Notes under the pieces: generated by a model | Told to the model about the DNA's origin: nothing | Seen by the model: the letters and a program-made list of their open reading frames with translations, nothing else | Database searches by the model: none | Program-made: the position numbers and the translations under genes | Source: Sabethes cyaneus | Taxonomy: Eukaryota; Arthropoda; Insecta; Diptera; Culicidae | Assembly (NCBI RefSeq): GCF_943734655.1 | Contig: NC_071353.1 | Location: forward strand, 25,778,501-25,842,500 | Direction of reading: 5' to 3' | Length of the DNA: 64,000 nt | In this document: in pieces, positions 34,786 through 46,291 of the stretch | Layout: each line of letters opens with the position of its first letter | Numbering within the stretch: position 1 is the first letter of the stretch

Positions 34786-35690
34786 AAAAGAGTGGTTGAT
34801 TGTATAGTGACACTTCAAGAAGCTTGGTGGAGAAGTACATATTAACGATTCCGAAATTTCGATCCAAGTGACTCCAATGCTTTGAAAAATATTTGCAAGG
34901 ACAATGTGCTAGGAAGCATATGGAAATAAATCCATGGTCGCTCAGAAGTACATAAATCCATACTGTAAAAAAAGTTACTTTCAAGGTTACCCATAAACAA
35001 TTCGCACAGGAACGGTGGTAGTGGATTGCCCATTGGTGCACCTTTCAACTGTTTGTAGTAATTACCCCTGAATGTAAAGTAGTTCTCCTACCTTTTTCCT
35101 CCATGCGTTGTTACAAGATGCTTATCGATTATTTAACAGGGACGCTATGGAATAAGGCCGTAACATCGAAAGAGACCAGTATGTAGTCTTCTGTTAGCTC
35201 TCCCGATGTTTTTGGGTGCTCGACGAATTCTCGTGTATTGCTGATGGACCGATTATCTTTTGGAGCTCGGTTACCAACCACTTGGTAATCTGTTCCGTGG
35301 GTGATCCGTTTGCCGTGATTATTTCCCGCATTTCGGTTCCTGCTTTGTGTACTTAGGGTTATACTTTTTCCTGTTTCCAAAGCAGTCTCCTAGTGCAGAT
35401 TGACATTCTTTTATTGTACGATTAACTCGTTTTACTATTTCGAATAGGGGATCGATTCTTTGACCTAAAAATGGAATGTTTATATTCTCCAGCATCTGTT
35501 AATCGTAATCCCCCTTGTCCATTATGACGACCTTGTTTCCTTTGTCTGCCTTTACGTAGTATACTGGTTTTCCTTTCAGCTCCTTGGCAATGCAGACCTT
35601 AGGGTTCATCTTCTTTGGGTGACGATTCTCTTTGATGGCTTCGGCGACCGTCTTGTCTTGTCGTGTGCTGTTGCTGCGTTAGCGTAGTTG
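34786..35690 (-). pseudogene. Penelope-like element reverse transcriptase fragment
   Basis: Read on the minus strand from 35690: KKMNPKVCIAKELKGKPVYY, then VKADKGNKVVIMDKGDYD (a typical Penelope pre-RT motif), then a shifted block with EIITANGSPTEQITKWLV, LTEDYILVSFDVTALFHSVP with the catalytic SFDVT Asp near 35145, and MKGAPMGNPLPPFLCELFMG from about 35048, where Penelope RTs have GT.MG.P.SP..A.L.M. Sequence beyond, including the second catalytic Asp pair, is frameshifted. The GIY-YIG endonuclease region is absent. Penelope elements copy themselves by target-primed reverse transcription. This is a dead 5'-and-core fragment. Confidence 0.85.
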
Positions 35691-35703
35691 TTAAAACCTT
35701 TTT

Positions 35704-37644
35704 ACCTTTGTTATACTATAACAAAGGTTTAAAAATTGGTCGAAAAACACGAAATTGATCCGAGGCCCGGAGGGCCAAGTCACATATACCAATCGATAGG
35801 GTGCGACGATTTGAGCAATGTCTGTGTGTGTGTGTGTGTGTATGTATGTAATGATTTTTTCTATCGCCTGTTTCTCAGAGATGGCTGAACCGAATCGTTC
35901 GCTATTACTTTTGTTTGAAAGGTGTTATTGTCTAGTAGATCACTATTGAGTTGTTTCGTGATACGACGTTTCGTTTAAAAGTTATAAGCAAAAATGTAAA
36001 AAATACGTGACACGGGTTTCTTCGGAACTACATGACCGATTTCAACGATCTTAGTACCAAATGAAAGCCCTTATTAAAACTAAATTGTTCAGGAATTTTT
36101 AATTGAAAACAAACAAGTAGTTTAAAAGTTATGCTTAAAAAACCTGTTTTGACAAGGTAATAATTATCGCCTGTTTCGTAGAGATGGCCAAACCGATTTA
36201 TGCGCTATTAGTCTCATTTGAAAGATAATATATCCTAATAGATCACTATTGAATGGTTTTTTGATTGGACGTTTAATTTGAAAGTTATGAGCAACCGTAT
36301 ACACCACACCAATATTAACAATAATTTATAATGATTTTAACCAAGATAATTTACCTAATTTGAATTATTTTAATATCAAACGAGAGGTTTTGACACTACG
36401 AATATATATGCAAAATTTCATAAGTATTGGTTTTACCGGTTAAAAGATATTACCCCTCGAACACTCGCGCCAACTTTTGTAACACAGTTACTCGCGCGCA
36501 CAATAGCCCCAAACCAAAGAAAACGTGTGCACTAGAGTTTTGACTGGGAAAACTTGGTTCTAGTGTTCAGTTCAGTTCAGTTTTAGTGGTTTTTGGTTTT
36601 ATCGAACCTTTGGAAGAGTTTCTTGAAATTAAAAGCTCGATCGTCTGGTGGATTTTAAATTTTGATTAATCCCCCTAAAAGTGAAATAAAAAAAATATTT
36701 TTCTTCAGTGTCAATATAACACATTGATGTGTTCTGCAAAGTTATAGAACATATTATTTCAAGAAATTTTGCTAAAGACAGTAACCATCTATCTCTGCAG
36801 CGAAGATAGAAATATCTTATTTATTGTATATGTATTTGTAAAATCAGTTTTTCTATTTTTGCTCTTTTTGTAATTATTGTATGACTTTTTCATGTACTAC
36901 AAAATTATACAAATAGTAAAAATACACAACTTTGCTGAAAATACTATACCTCTATGTTTGCTTGTTTAGGATCTGTGGAACTTTGATTATAAAAAATACC
37001 CTAATTTTGACTCCGCATTACTCGACTACCAGCAGACGGATACATTTTAAACATTTTACATTTGCTGATAGATTTGCTGCATACATTTTCCCAACAATTT
37101 AAATTATTAATGCGTTGAATAATTATGATATTTTGCTCACAATAAGTTTGTTGAAGAATATACGTTAGTTAAACAACGATTTGTAATTTTATAACAATAT
37201 GGCGTTGAAAAACCTACACGTGTTGTATAAAATATAACAGCGTGAGTTAATAAAAGTTGATGAAAATTATTCAAGAAAACTCTATTGATGTGAGTCAAAT
37301 AGAATGGCGTTACAGGAAACTATGCATAGTTCAAAAACCTATAAACTAGACCTTTACTAGACAACGTGTATGCTAAAGGATAAGATTTCCACTTACAACT
37401 TACTTTTATTTGCACTTACTCAGGTTAATAACAACTTACTTATCCTAACTCGGAAATTTCATGAACAAAGGATCTATCAAAATTTAAAAGTGTTTCTATT
37501 TTGTTCAAATTTTGTAAACTTATTCAATTTTCAAAAATTTTATGTAAATCAACGCACTACGCAACGATAACCAATAGATGAATTATGTTCCGAAGACGTG
37601 TCGATTTCTACCTCAAATAGCAAGTAAGACCGTATAACAAAGGT
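35704..37644 (+). mobile_element. Unclassified 1.9-kb repeat with hairpin 5' terminus
   Basis: ACCTTTGTTATAC at 35704-35716 is matched by GTATAACAAAGGT at 37632-37644. The left terminus is itself a palindrome (CTTTGTTATAC then TATAACAAAG). Inside, at 35780-35890, are GGCCCGGAGGGCCAAGTCAC, a TG microsatellite and TCAGAGATGGCTGAACCGA. The same ordered features occur at 50098-52457. Both are followed by an ACTAGGTGGATTAA motif (37654 and 52471), and a weaker version is at 42499. The interior beyond 36000 is AT-rich without coding sequence. A high-copy mosquito repeat; class not determined. Confidence 0.6.
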
Positions 37645-37804
37645 TCCTTTCACCACTAGGTGGATTAAATCGGGTTTTTCCCCTATCTTTTTCTTTTTCT
37701 CGGAAGCACATTTTTCAGCGATTTGTTTTGTGATATTTTACGGCAATGTAGAATTTCAAATATAGAGCCGATATAATCTTCTTTTTAATAAACATGTATT
37801 TCTT

Positions 37805-37810
37805 TTTATT
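37805..37810 (-). terminator. Poly(A) signal for BRF1
   Basis: TTTATT on the plus strand is AATAAA on the minus strand, about 85 nt beyond the BRF1 stop codon (37894-37896), the expected place for 3'-end formation of a compact 3' UTR. Confidence 0.7.
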
Positions 37811-37893
37811 TAAGAAATTCTAATAGCTTGAATGATTTATCTTTGATGCGAAATTTGATATAATAGATAGGTAGAATAGACAAAATGCAATAC

Positions 37894-39359
37894 CTAATAA
37901 TCTTCCTCGTATCCATAGTAATCATCATCTTCACCCATATTCAACATATCAGCCAACGATTTGTGCTCCGGTTCGGGTTCGGGTTCCTGCTCGAGTTCCT
38001 CATCATAATCATCGATCATCAATTCATCTAAAAAACAGAAAAGTTTAGCATAAATCTCAGTACGGTAAAGGGAAACTAGACGCAAACCTTGTTCAACCTT
38101 CGGCGTCGGCGGTTGATCCTCAACAACTATCGAAGACTCTTCTGCCTCACTGCTGACGACCGGCAAAGTCGCAGTGACAGGCGCTTTTCTGCGACCACCA
38201 ACAGTTAGATTAACGGCAGGCTTAGCACTTCGCGACAGTGCCGTTTCCGGTTTAATGCGAGTCCGAGAGAGAATGTCGATGTCGCTAGTTTCTTGTTTTG
38301 TTAGCACTTCCGATTGTTGCTCACTGGTACTTGCACTATCGGTAAGCGTTTTCAGAATGTCATAATTTATTTTGCTTGAGATTTTCTTTTCCTGAAGCAT
38401 TTTTTCGATAGCTTCCCCCGCTGAATTGGACGGTCCAATAGTTTTTTTGCGGTGGTTCTTACGTTTCTTCTTTTCTGGCTTACCTTCCTCACGTTCTTTG
38501 GCCAAACGTTCTTCCTTTTCCTTCATTTCCTTGAGATATTCTGCATGTAATCGATTCCACATCATGTCTTTGTATGTGGCTTCTTCTTCAGTCATGATGT
38601 ATCCATCAATTTCTTCATCGTCTAGACCATCCAATATCAGATCTCCGTCATCATCTCTAGGCTCTTGCTTACTAGCTTCCTTTCGTTCCTCCACCGGGTT
38701 AGAACACATAGCCATCAAGTCGGGTTTCATACCTTCTGGAACGGTGGCTTTTCTGCGCCCGTTATCGTTCAGCCTAGTCTCATCTGAACCCTCTTCCAAA
38801 CACTGATTAATGACGTCCAGCGTAGATTCTTTAATGAATTGATCCGTTTCTCGTAGTTCATCCACCCCAAAATCTTCCCCCTTAAATTTCCGCTTGCGAC
38901 TCATAGTTTTATGCAAGTCACGGTCCAAAGCGGCATCGATTTCCGCCTGCAGCTGATTGAACTCCGTTGTCGATTCCCCCAGCTTCTGCAGGCGTTCCTT
39001 GTCTTTCTTTCTAGCGGCCTTAAATGCGGGCGGATCCTGTTCGGCTTCCAAATCAACCGACATAAACTCGTCAAGCGTAAGGGCGCTGCTCGGTGTTTCG
39101 CCAAATTCAACCAAACGTTTGCGTAAGGTTGATTCATGAATTTTTACAATTCGCACGATGTCGTTTGGAGTACGGCTATACTCGTGCATACGTGCTGCCA
39201 GCAGCAAAGCGGCCCCGCACAAACCGGACGGTCGTCGACCCGAGTGGATAGAGTCCTTCTTCATGCGCTGAACCAGGCGCTGCGCCGTCATCGATACCTC
39301 GTGGGTCCGCTCGCCGAACTCGAGCTTGTTGGCGTAGCGCATGATGTAGATGCAGGGGT
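37894..39359 (-). CDS. BRF1: BRF1, TFIIIB subunit, 3' exons
   Basis: BRF1 binds TBP and BDP1 to form TFIIIB, which recruits RNA polymerase III to tRNA, 5S rRNA and other genes. This part starts at acceptor CTTTCAG|AC (39360/39359) and encodes about 467 residues. First comes the second TFIIB-like cyclin fold (YIMRYANKLEFGERTHEVSM, RRPSGLCGAALLLAARMHEY, ESTLRKRLVEFGETP). Then a charged linker, the BRF1 TBP-binding domain (GLDDEEIDGYIMTEEEATYK ... SAGEAIEKMLQEKKISSKIN), a low-complexity stretch and an acidic tail ending DDYYGYEEDY. A 60-bp intron (38028-38087) must be removed. The zinc ribbon and first cyclin fold lie in upstream exons not seen here. No stop or frameshift. Confidence 0.95.
38028..38087 (-). 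other. BRF1: 60-bp in-frame intron of BRF1
   Basis: The minus strand reads GAACAAG|GTTTGCG ... CTGTTTTTTAG|ATGAATTG. Splicing joins Val-Glu-Gln to Asp-Glu-Leu in the acidic tail. Because 60 is divisible by three and the intron has no stop, the unspliced frame also stays open, adding 20 residues (GLRLVSLYRTEIYAKLFCFL). Those hydrophobic residues break an otherwise acidic region, supporting its being an intron. The size is normal for a short insect intron. Confidence 0.9.
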
Positions 39360-39420
39360 CTGAAAGTAGAATGTAATGCAAAATTTAGCTTGAAAGTTGT
39401 ATAGAAAGTTGTATTGTGGT

Positions 39421-39797
39421 CAGGGATGGTTCGATCACTTTGTCTCAATTTTGATTCATTTGATAGTACCGTCTTAACGGGGCCAAATATGACAAAGTTA
39501 CATAAGAGACATTTATAGAACAGGCAATTATCTATAATTTTGCTGAATAAAGTTTTGCTGTATCTTTTGCATGCTAGTATCTTATTAGTGACTAAATGAA
39601 CGTTTATTTAGTCACTGATGAGTTACTAGCGTTGTAGCACCGTAACTACAAACGATACAGCAAAACTTTGTTCAGAAAAATTGTAGATTATAACTAGTTC
39701 TACAAATATCTCATATATAACATTGTCATATTTGGCTCGGCTGAAACGGTACTGTCAAATGAATCAAAATTGAGTCAAAGTGATCGAACCAACCCTG
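39421..39797. mobile_element. hAT-type MITE in a BRF1 intron
   Basis: The left end CAGGGATGGTTCGATCACTT continues TGTCTCAATTTTGATTCATT. The right end inverted is CAGGGTTGGTTCGATCACTT, then TGACTCAATTTTGATTCATT. ATTGTGGT is at 39413-39420 and 39798-39805. Ends CAGGG and an exact 8-bp duplication are the hAT signature. The 377-bp interior is an extended imperfect palindrome (ATACAGCAAAACTTT near both sides of a centre at about 39600). It lies 61 bp upstream of the BRF1 acceptor. Confidence 0.93.
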
Positions 39798-39805
39798 ATT
39801 GTGGT

Positions 39806-42480
39806 TTCCATGGAACCAGAGAGATAGAATATATTGACAATCAAACAATTCCCCTGATTAACCTAACTACGTGATCGCATGAGTGTGTTGCACATGCTGT
39901 CGGTCGGAAATTACCAAAGACTTCGACCTTCAATCTCACGGGAACAATTCGCGCATATTCTTGCGCTCTGATCGAGCATTTAAAGCTTAAAAGAGAAACA
40001 GCAAGGAATTATATGCATTATATGATAAATTCATAAATACAGAAGAATCATATGAGGAAGACTGGAGGAGGGAGTGAGGAGTCAACCGGAATCACTAGGA
40101 GGAAACTCCTGAAAGTCTGAAACAATATTTATGTTGCACTCTTCGAACAAACAAGCCATCACGTGGGTTAAAGCTGGTGCAGCGAGATTGATTGTTACAT
40201 GGAAGGATCCTAATGCTGGAAGGAAATTCTTATAATCCCGGAATGCGTACAAGTGTCTCTGCTTGTGGGTCCGCCCAATCCCTTTTGGTCCTTCTAGAAC
40301 AGCTTTAGTGTGAAATTCATTTGACAATCAAATTTGGATCTACTGTAAGTCTACCCACATACACTGGTAGGACCTTAAACTGATGGTGGATTCCCCCCCA
40401 TACATACATACATACATACATACATTCCACCCTTCATTGAAAAACTTCCTTTTAAATAGTCCAATTCACAAACATTCATCCCTGGCCTTATCTCATGTTT
40501 CCCTTCACCCAAAACGATATATAATAGTTCGCAAGAACTTGATCGCTACTTTTTGGACATAATAGTATATAGTGTTATATGAAATCATTGAAATCATTTT
40601 CATTGGCAGATATAGCCAATAAAGCTTTTAATCATGTAGGAAATTCGCTGGATTATTGTAGGATGAGGAAGCAAAACTAGTTTGAGTGAACGCATGCAAT
40701 GCAATGCATTTAACTCTGCACGACTACTAACTACTACCCGATATGTAATCCCAGTGCCATTTAGGTTGCGTGAATGGAGAATGAAAACAAAAGTATATGA
40801 GAAAAGCGAACGTGAAAAAGCTGGATGCTGTCAGTGGCATTTCCACAGTTACGGGATGTTCCACACGGAAGCTCAAAGATATTGACAAATGAAAATCGAT
40901 CACAAATGATAAACGATCGATGATAAATGTCAAATAAATCGAAGTTTATGGGTGTTTATGTAAATTATGTTGTTTTTGAAGCAGTGTGGATAGTACTTCC
41001 TAATGCCTAATTAGCAAATACCAAGCTTTGATATACGACGAATGACAACTTGTCAATCAAAGTGTGGTAGCGTCATTATGGCTCTGTGCATCAAAAACGG
41101 GTCATGCTGTTATTACCACGCAAGCGATCAAGTAAAAAAAAACAAATGCTATAAGTACTGAAAATTCAAACTTCTCGAACGAACACAACAGTAAACTGAA
41201 ACTTGTTGATTTCATAAGCAATCGCGTTGCAAGCAAGCTCGAACCTACCCCAATACCTGACCGCCTGGGTGCGCACTAGACGATCTTTAACTTCGAACAA
41301 TTACGCCCAAGTATCGAAGCATACACGGAAGGAAATGGTATTGCTGAAGCAGTCTTAGATTGGGCTAATCTAATCTATATTCAACATTTGTTAGTAAACC
41401 ACAAAAAAAACTGAAAGACATAAGAATAGTTGAAATAGAATAATAATAATACTGTGACTACTATAAATCTTTCTTAGTAAAAATATCTCCGTGCAATTGA
41501 TGCATTGCATGCACCTTTTTTGTATGAATACTGGTTGCAGTCAAAAGCATCATTCGTTGCATTCACTGCAAGGCTCACAGACAACGAAGGTGTCCAGTCG
41601 ATCAAGCGAAATCATGACTGAAACTCTAGCGCTACACATACAATGCCCATCGCCGATAAAATTAAAAATTAATTTTGTGTTGAATAATTCATATAAAAAA
41701 CAAGTCAACACGAAAATGTATTTTGCATGAAACCCTTTTTATTACAGAACGGATGGATAACGATCGTCCTTCGCCGAATTGGGTTGGGATAGCTCGTTCG
41801 AAAGTAAAAAATTTTACGAAACAATCCCACCTTACAATTACAAACGAGGTTTACCCCTTTTAAATCGCAGAAAAAACGCCATACCGGCTTCATAAAGTAC
41901 GCCAACCTAGCGTTTTAATGCGAAATGATCGCTTCTTATTGGTGTCACATAGAATGGTAATAAAATCAAACTACACTGCTTGATGTACAAATCAAAGAGA
42001 ATACTGCTTTACTCTGATAACACTTTTGTCTTGTATGGTGGACGTTTATGATTTTTTTTCTTTGTGAATTCTTTAGTTGAAAAGATTGCAAAATTTTTAT
42101 TGTCTAGACGAGATGCTACAGATAAGTATGCAAGATACAAGCGTTTTACTACTTGCATGCAATGCGCCGTACGCCACATTATGCGCAATGGTTAGTCACG
42201 ATTATATTTGCAAAATACAACGATCTATGAGCCAATAAGCGTGCTTGAAATTTGCTAATTTCGCTAGTTTCATTTTTCGCTCTGTCCCCTTCACGACAGG
42301 CCTATCCTAAGGATCATATTTACGCCTTTTATTACGTTATTTCCTTCTACCAATTTCTTTAATCTATTGTAAAGATTGTTTATCGTAATAAAAAAACTGA
42401 AGATTTTATTAGGTTAAGTCAAAAAACAATATTTTTAAGCTTCTTTTCTTTATCAAACCAAACATTTAAAGAGCAAAATA
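39806..42480. other. Intronic or intergenic sequence; short TACA microsatellite
   Basis: AT-rich, with a (CATA)n run at about 40399-40425. A minus frame at 40082-40327 (81 codons) and other short frames do not match BRF1 or any other family. If BRF1 5' exons lie outside the window, this is part of a very long BRF1 intron. No exon with the BRF1 zinc ribbon or first cyclin fold was seen. Confidence 0.4.
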
Positions 42481-42484
42481 AACG

Positions 42485-43310
42485 GGTCGAGTCACTCCAC
42501 TAGGTGAATTGCGATTGTTGTTTTTCATTCTCATCATGTGCCGATCGTCGCCGCGCCGTCGATCAGGCAAGCAAGCCGCCGGGCCGCCAATGCCTTACCC
42601 ATCGTACGTACGTTCGTACGCCCCGTCCCGTCATCGTCAGCAAGCAACATCGTTGCAGATCGGGCGGGGGTCGCCACACTCGTATTCAACGTAACCGAGA
42701 ACTATTCGTTGAGGACCGGTGTCTGAATAAAACGTGCTTGTGTTGCGCTCTTGTCTTGCCGTAAATTTCCGGGCTTTGACAAACTTTTGCGGTGCTCGAT
42801 TGAATCAAACAGAAGAAAATAACTTGAATACTTAAAACTCCTGAGCAAAACAAAAACCAGTAAAAGGTGTGATCGTTGATCAATATGCGGTGACCGTGAA
42901 ATTGTGATCAAAAATGTGATAATGTAATTACCCGCTGTGGGTCATTCCGGTGTTAGTTGCATAGAAGTTACGCGAAAAGTAGGAGGTAACCTTGACTTTG
43001 AGAAAAAAAAAACAGCTCACGGCAGCCTTCAAGCGGTGTTTGTCGCTTCTGATCGCACCGAAGTTCCGTTGAAAAAGGCAAACTGAACAGCGAGAAGTTT
43101 TATGGCGCACAATGTGTGGACAAACAAAAGAAGTACAACTTTGATGCACGAGTACGAAGTTAAGGGTTCTGGGAGGCACACAAGACCGTTGATTTCGGTT
43201 CATGTGTGTAAGTTTAATCAAACCGGTTTCCCAGTAAATGCCAAAATCTGGGGAAGTGCAAAAAAGAACCTGCTTTTGCAGCAAGTAGTTGCGTAGAAAC
43301 AGGAAGGGTG
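42485..43310 (+). promoter_or_regulatory. GC-rich candidate promoter or 5'-UTR region
   Basis: 42540-42740 is markedly GC-rich (GCCGCGCCGTCGATCAGGCA, CGTACGTACGTTCGTACGCC), unlike its AT-rich surroundings. Possible donors are AGTAGGAG|GTAACC near 42985 and TTCATGTGT|GTAAGTTT near 43208. The latter would end a 35-codon frame starting MAHNVWTNKRSTTLMHEYEV at 43102. None of this is proven. A degenerate copy of the ACTAGGTG.ATT repeat end (42499) lies at the left border. Confidence 0.3.
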
Positions 43311-44660
43311 TCTGTCAACGCAAGCCCTGTAGAAGTTACAAGGAAAAAAGAATGCATTGTTTTAATCCTCACCTCACAAAACTTCATCACAAACTATGCC
43401 TAGTAAAATTGAATTTGATAATTCTTTGAAATTCTATTTTATTCTACTCTATTGTAGTTTACAGTATTCCTATGATTTTAACGACCTTCAGCTAAAAATT
43501 ATAATTCAAAACATTTTTCAACGAAAAAACACCTAAAAATGTGTTTGTTCAAAATTTTCTATGCAAATTGTTTGTGTTTTGGAATTAAATATAAGAATTA
43601 ATATAACCGTGTCTTATATCAATATTTTTTATATCTGCTAGGAAACGAGAATGCTAAAGAGAAGAACAAACATGTCAACCGGTTGCATTTGCAAACTACG
43701 CGAAAACAGAATAGTTCAGTGTTGATTTCCTATTCGTGGAATGGTTAATGATCATACAGCAAACAGATAAACATTCTCAATAACCAGAGCCGATAAAATG
43801 CGCATCGTTGGCGATAAACCTTTTTTCAAGAATTGGCTTAGCGTCACTTAATCTCTACAAGTCATGATACAGTAAAAATTTGAAACACTGTTGTCGTCGG
43901 AAGGAAACTGAATGAGAGGAAAATAGTAAAAACACTGACGAAGAAAATCCTTTTAAAACCATCGTCCTCCACATTTTGCTGGCACACTAGCACCCTCTGT
44001 TATGCATGTTGCGGAGTAGCTTGCATTTGCCGGGTTTTATGCTGTACGGTTTTGTACATTTTAATGGTTTTATACTGAAAACTCAAAGCAACACTCGCGC
44101 GTCGCAGTGTGGCCATGTTGCGAAATATGCTTTTTTGAAAAATGAGTGGTTTTTGATTGGACGATGGAATTATCACGAGTGTCGCGTCTGTTTATCTGTG
44201 GTAAAAAGCTTCTGTATAGTAAATTCACAGACAAACAGACATAACTCTTGGAAGAAAAATCAACAAAAATTATCGTACCTCACATTTTGCTTGAACACTA
44301 GCACCATCTATGATCGACATTCCCAAATATCAAATAGCAACAGGAGTATCCCTTGAACTAGCAAGTGTTTTTTATGGGATATTCCCCTTCTTTCGTTAAA
44401 AAGCGCCATTTTGACCAAAACGGAGACATTCCCAACTATGCCTAAATTTGAAATGACGGTTTAATCGATGTGAAGAATGGAAAACGAGCGTTATGTCTGT
44501 TTGTCTGTGGTAAATCTACAGTTGAAAATTTAAGCCGCACATTTAAAATAAAAAAAGTTTTTTACTCAATAACAACAACCCGAACAACTTGCTTTAGATA
44601 AATGTATTCAATTAGCTGATTCAAACCACTCGTAACTAAAGTACACTTTTTGGATAATTT
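43311..44660. repeat. AT-rich region with inverted CTGTTTGTCTGTG motifs
   Basis: GTCTGTTTATCTGTGG (about 44188) and CACAGACAAACAGACATAAC (about 44226) form a hairpin. ATGTCTGTTTGTCTGTGG recurs near 44491. ACATTTTGCTGGCACACTAG (43972) and ACATTTTGCTTGAACACTAG (44283) are a second pair of related blocks. These are degraded dispersed repeats; no gene was recognised. Confidence 0.5.
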
Positions 44661-44799
44661 GGTGTGCCATCAATCTCCGTGCAATTATTCATAGCACAAC
44701 ATAATAAAATATTTAATTTCTCGGAAAGTACTGAGATACTGAGTTTCTCGCCTTCTTTAATTCCAAACTACATTTTACCTTTAAAAGTAGATAAAAAGC

Positions 44800-45015
44800 G
44801 AAGCTACATTCCGATATCGAAACTCGACCTTCTGTTTTTATACGACAAACTTCGCAGCCAGCTGTTAGAGTGCAGGACAATTGCAGGACCAGTTGCTATG
44901 ATCCTATTGACTCTAACATTGACTCTCTCAGTCGAGATTCGAACATACGACGACTGGCTTATTAGGCCTGCGTCATACCTCAAAGCCAACTGCGTGGCAA
45001 AAAGTGATGAATCCC
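44800..45015 (-). mobile_element. Feilai-like tRNA-derived SINE
   Basis: The minus strand gives CACGCAGTTGGCTTTGAGGT, then CCTAATAAGCCAGTCGTCGT, ATGTTCGAATCTCGACTGAG (B box), TGGTCCTGCAATTGTCCTGC and ACAGCTGGCTGCGAAGTTTG. It follows the same order as the copy at 21573-21785. Head and body are present; a poly(A) tail and target duplication were not resolved. Confidence 0.75.
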
Positions 45016-45425
45016 GGGGCCAAATAATGATTTCTTTCGACAAGCAACTTTGTTCTTAATTATTTAAAGCCCTAAAATTACTCTACACTCCGTATTCAAC
45101 ACAAGTTCTACAAGCAAATAAGTGGAGCAACCATGGAGCACCTCACTACCTTTAGTCGCTTATGTGGAAATGAGAGATGTATCCAATCAGTACTCGTTGA
45201 AAAAAGTTTCTCTTCGTGTCTCTTCTTTTCCGCATATCACGGCGATGCAAATAAACTTGAACAGAATAATTTTACTATTAACTAGCTATTGATTAAAAAT
45301 TCCATTGGAATGCATTTATATTGCCGTGATAAGCATAAGAGAGGAAACACGAAGAGAATCTTTCATTTGCACCTAAACCCTTTTCACATGCAATGCGAGA
45401 AGTGAGCTTTTTACGGCACGTATAA
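45016..45425. other. Spacer with a local repeated motif
   Basis: CTCTTCGTGTCTCTTCTTTT (45211) and CGAAGAGAATCTTTC-type sequence (45352) flank a segment with ATATCACGGCGATG and TTGCCGTGATAAGC in inverted order, so a diverged hairpin of about 160 bp may be present. No gene. Confidence 0.35.
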
Positions 45426-45429
45426 AAAC

Positions 45430-46290
45430 TAGAATACTATCGACTATCGCCAATAGCCAATAGATTTGTGGGAAGATCCTCCAGAAGTGCCGCGAATTCC
45501 CAGTTCCCACGCGTCACCTGCTCATCTATTTCAAAGCCACATATGATAGTGTAAACCGACAAGAACTATGGAAAATTTTGGACGAAAACGGGTTTCCGGG
45601 TGAGCTTACTAGACTTATCATGGCTGCGATGGATGAGATCCAGTGCTGTGTGAGAATCTTGGGTGGATTGTCGGACCCATTCGAATCTCGCAGGGGATTT
45701 CGACAAGGAGATGGTCTCATCTACCTACTATTCAACATTGCGCTTGAAGGTGTTATAAGACCAAAAAATAAATAGGTCTAAAACGAAGTATAGACTGGCG
45801 GACGGGATCGTGCGCGTGTGCTTGGGCAGCACCGTGGTGGTAATCGACGGGGATGAATTTGAGGTAGTCGACGAGTTCGTATACCTTGGGGCTAACTGGC
45901 AATAGAGAACAACAATACCAGCCGTGAGATTAGAAGACGTATTATCAGCGGAAGTCGGGCCTACTACGGACTCCACAAACACTTGCGGTCGAACAATGTG
46001 CACAATGTGCACAATGTAGAAAACGCTAATTGGGCCGGTTGTCCTCTATGGGCACCGGGAAGAGGACCTACGAGCACTCGGAGTTTTCCAACGGCGGGTA
46101 CTAAGAACCATCTTTGGCGGAGTACAAGAGAACGGTGTGTGGAGGCGAAGAATGAATCACGAGCACGCGCATCTCTGCGGCGAACCAAATATTCAGAAGG
46201 TGGTTAAAGCTCGACGGATACGTTGGGCAGGACATGTTGCTAGAATGCCGGACAACTATCCTGTAAATATAGTTTCCGCGTCGAATCCGA
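45430..46290 (+). pseudogene. Non-LTR reverse transcriptase fragment (lineage A)
   Basis: Begins in the RLSPIANRFVG block (45440-45475), then jumps by deletion to KCREFPVPTRHLLIYFKATY (Asp of the first catalytic block changed to Tyr). The open frame 45578-45775 gives MDENGFPGELTRLIMAAMDE and RGFRQGDGLIYLLFNIALEG. A second deletion removes the FADD block. VVIDGDEFEVVDEFVYLG and SREIRRRIISGSRAYYGL follow with a frameshift, and the copy ends at RIRWAGHVARMPDNYPVNIV (46215-46275). It is very similar to 29758-31300 but in opposite orientation. The AT-rich element at 46292 starts at its 3' break. Confidence 0.9.
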
Positions 46291-46291
46291 T

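Noticed and set aside
40082..40327. Upstream BRF1 exon
   Set aside because: The 81-codon minus frame shows neither zinc-ribbon cysteines nor cyclin-fold motifs.
42504..42764. Three overlapping Arg/Ser-rich frames as a coding gene
   Set aside because: All three plus frames are open through the same GC-rich tract, as expected from composition; treated as possible 5' UTR or promoter.
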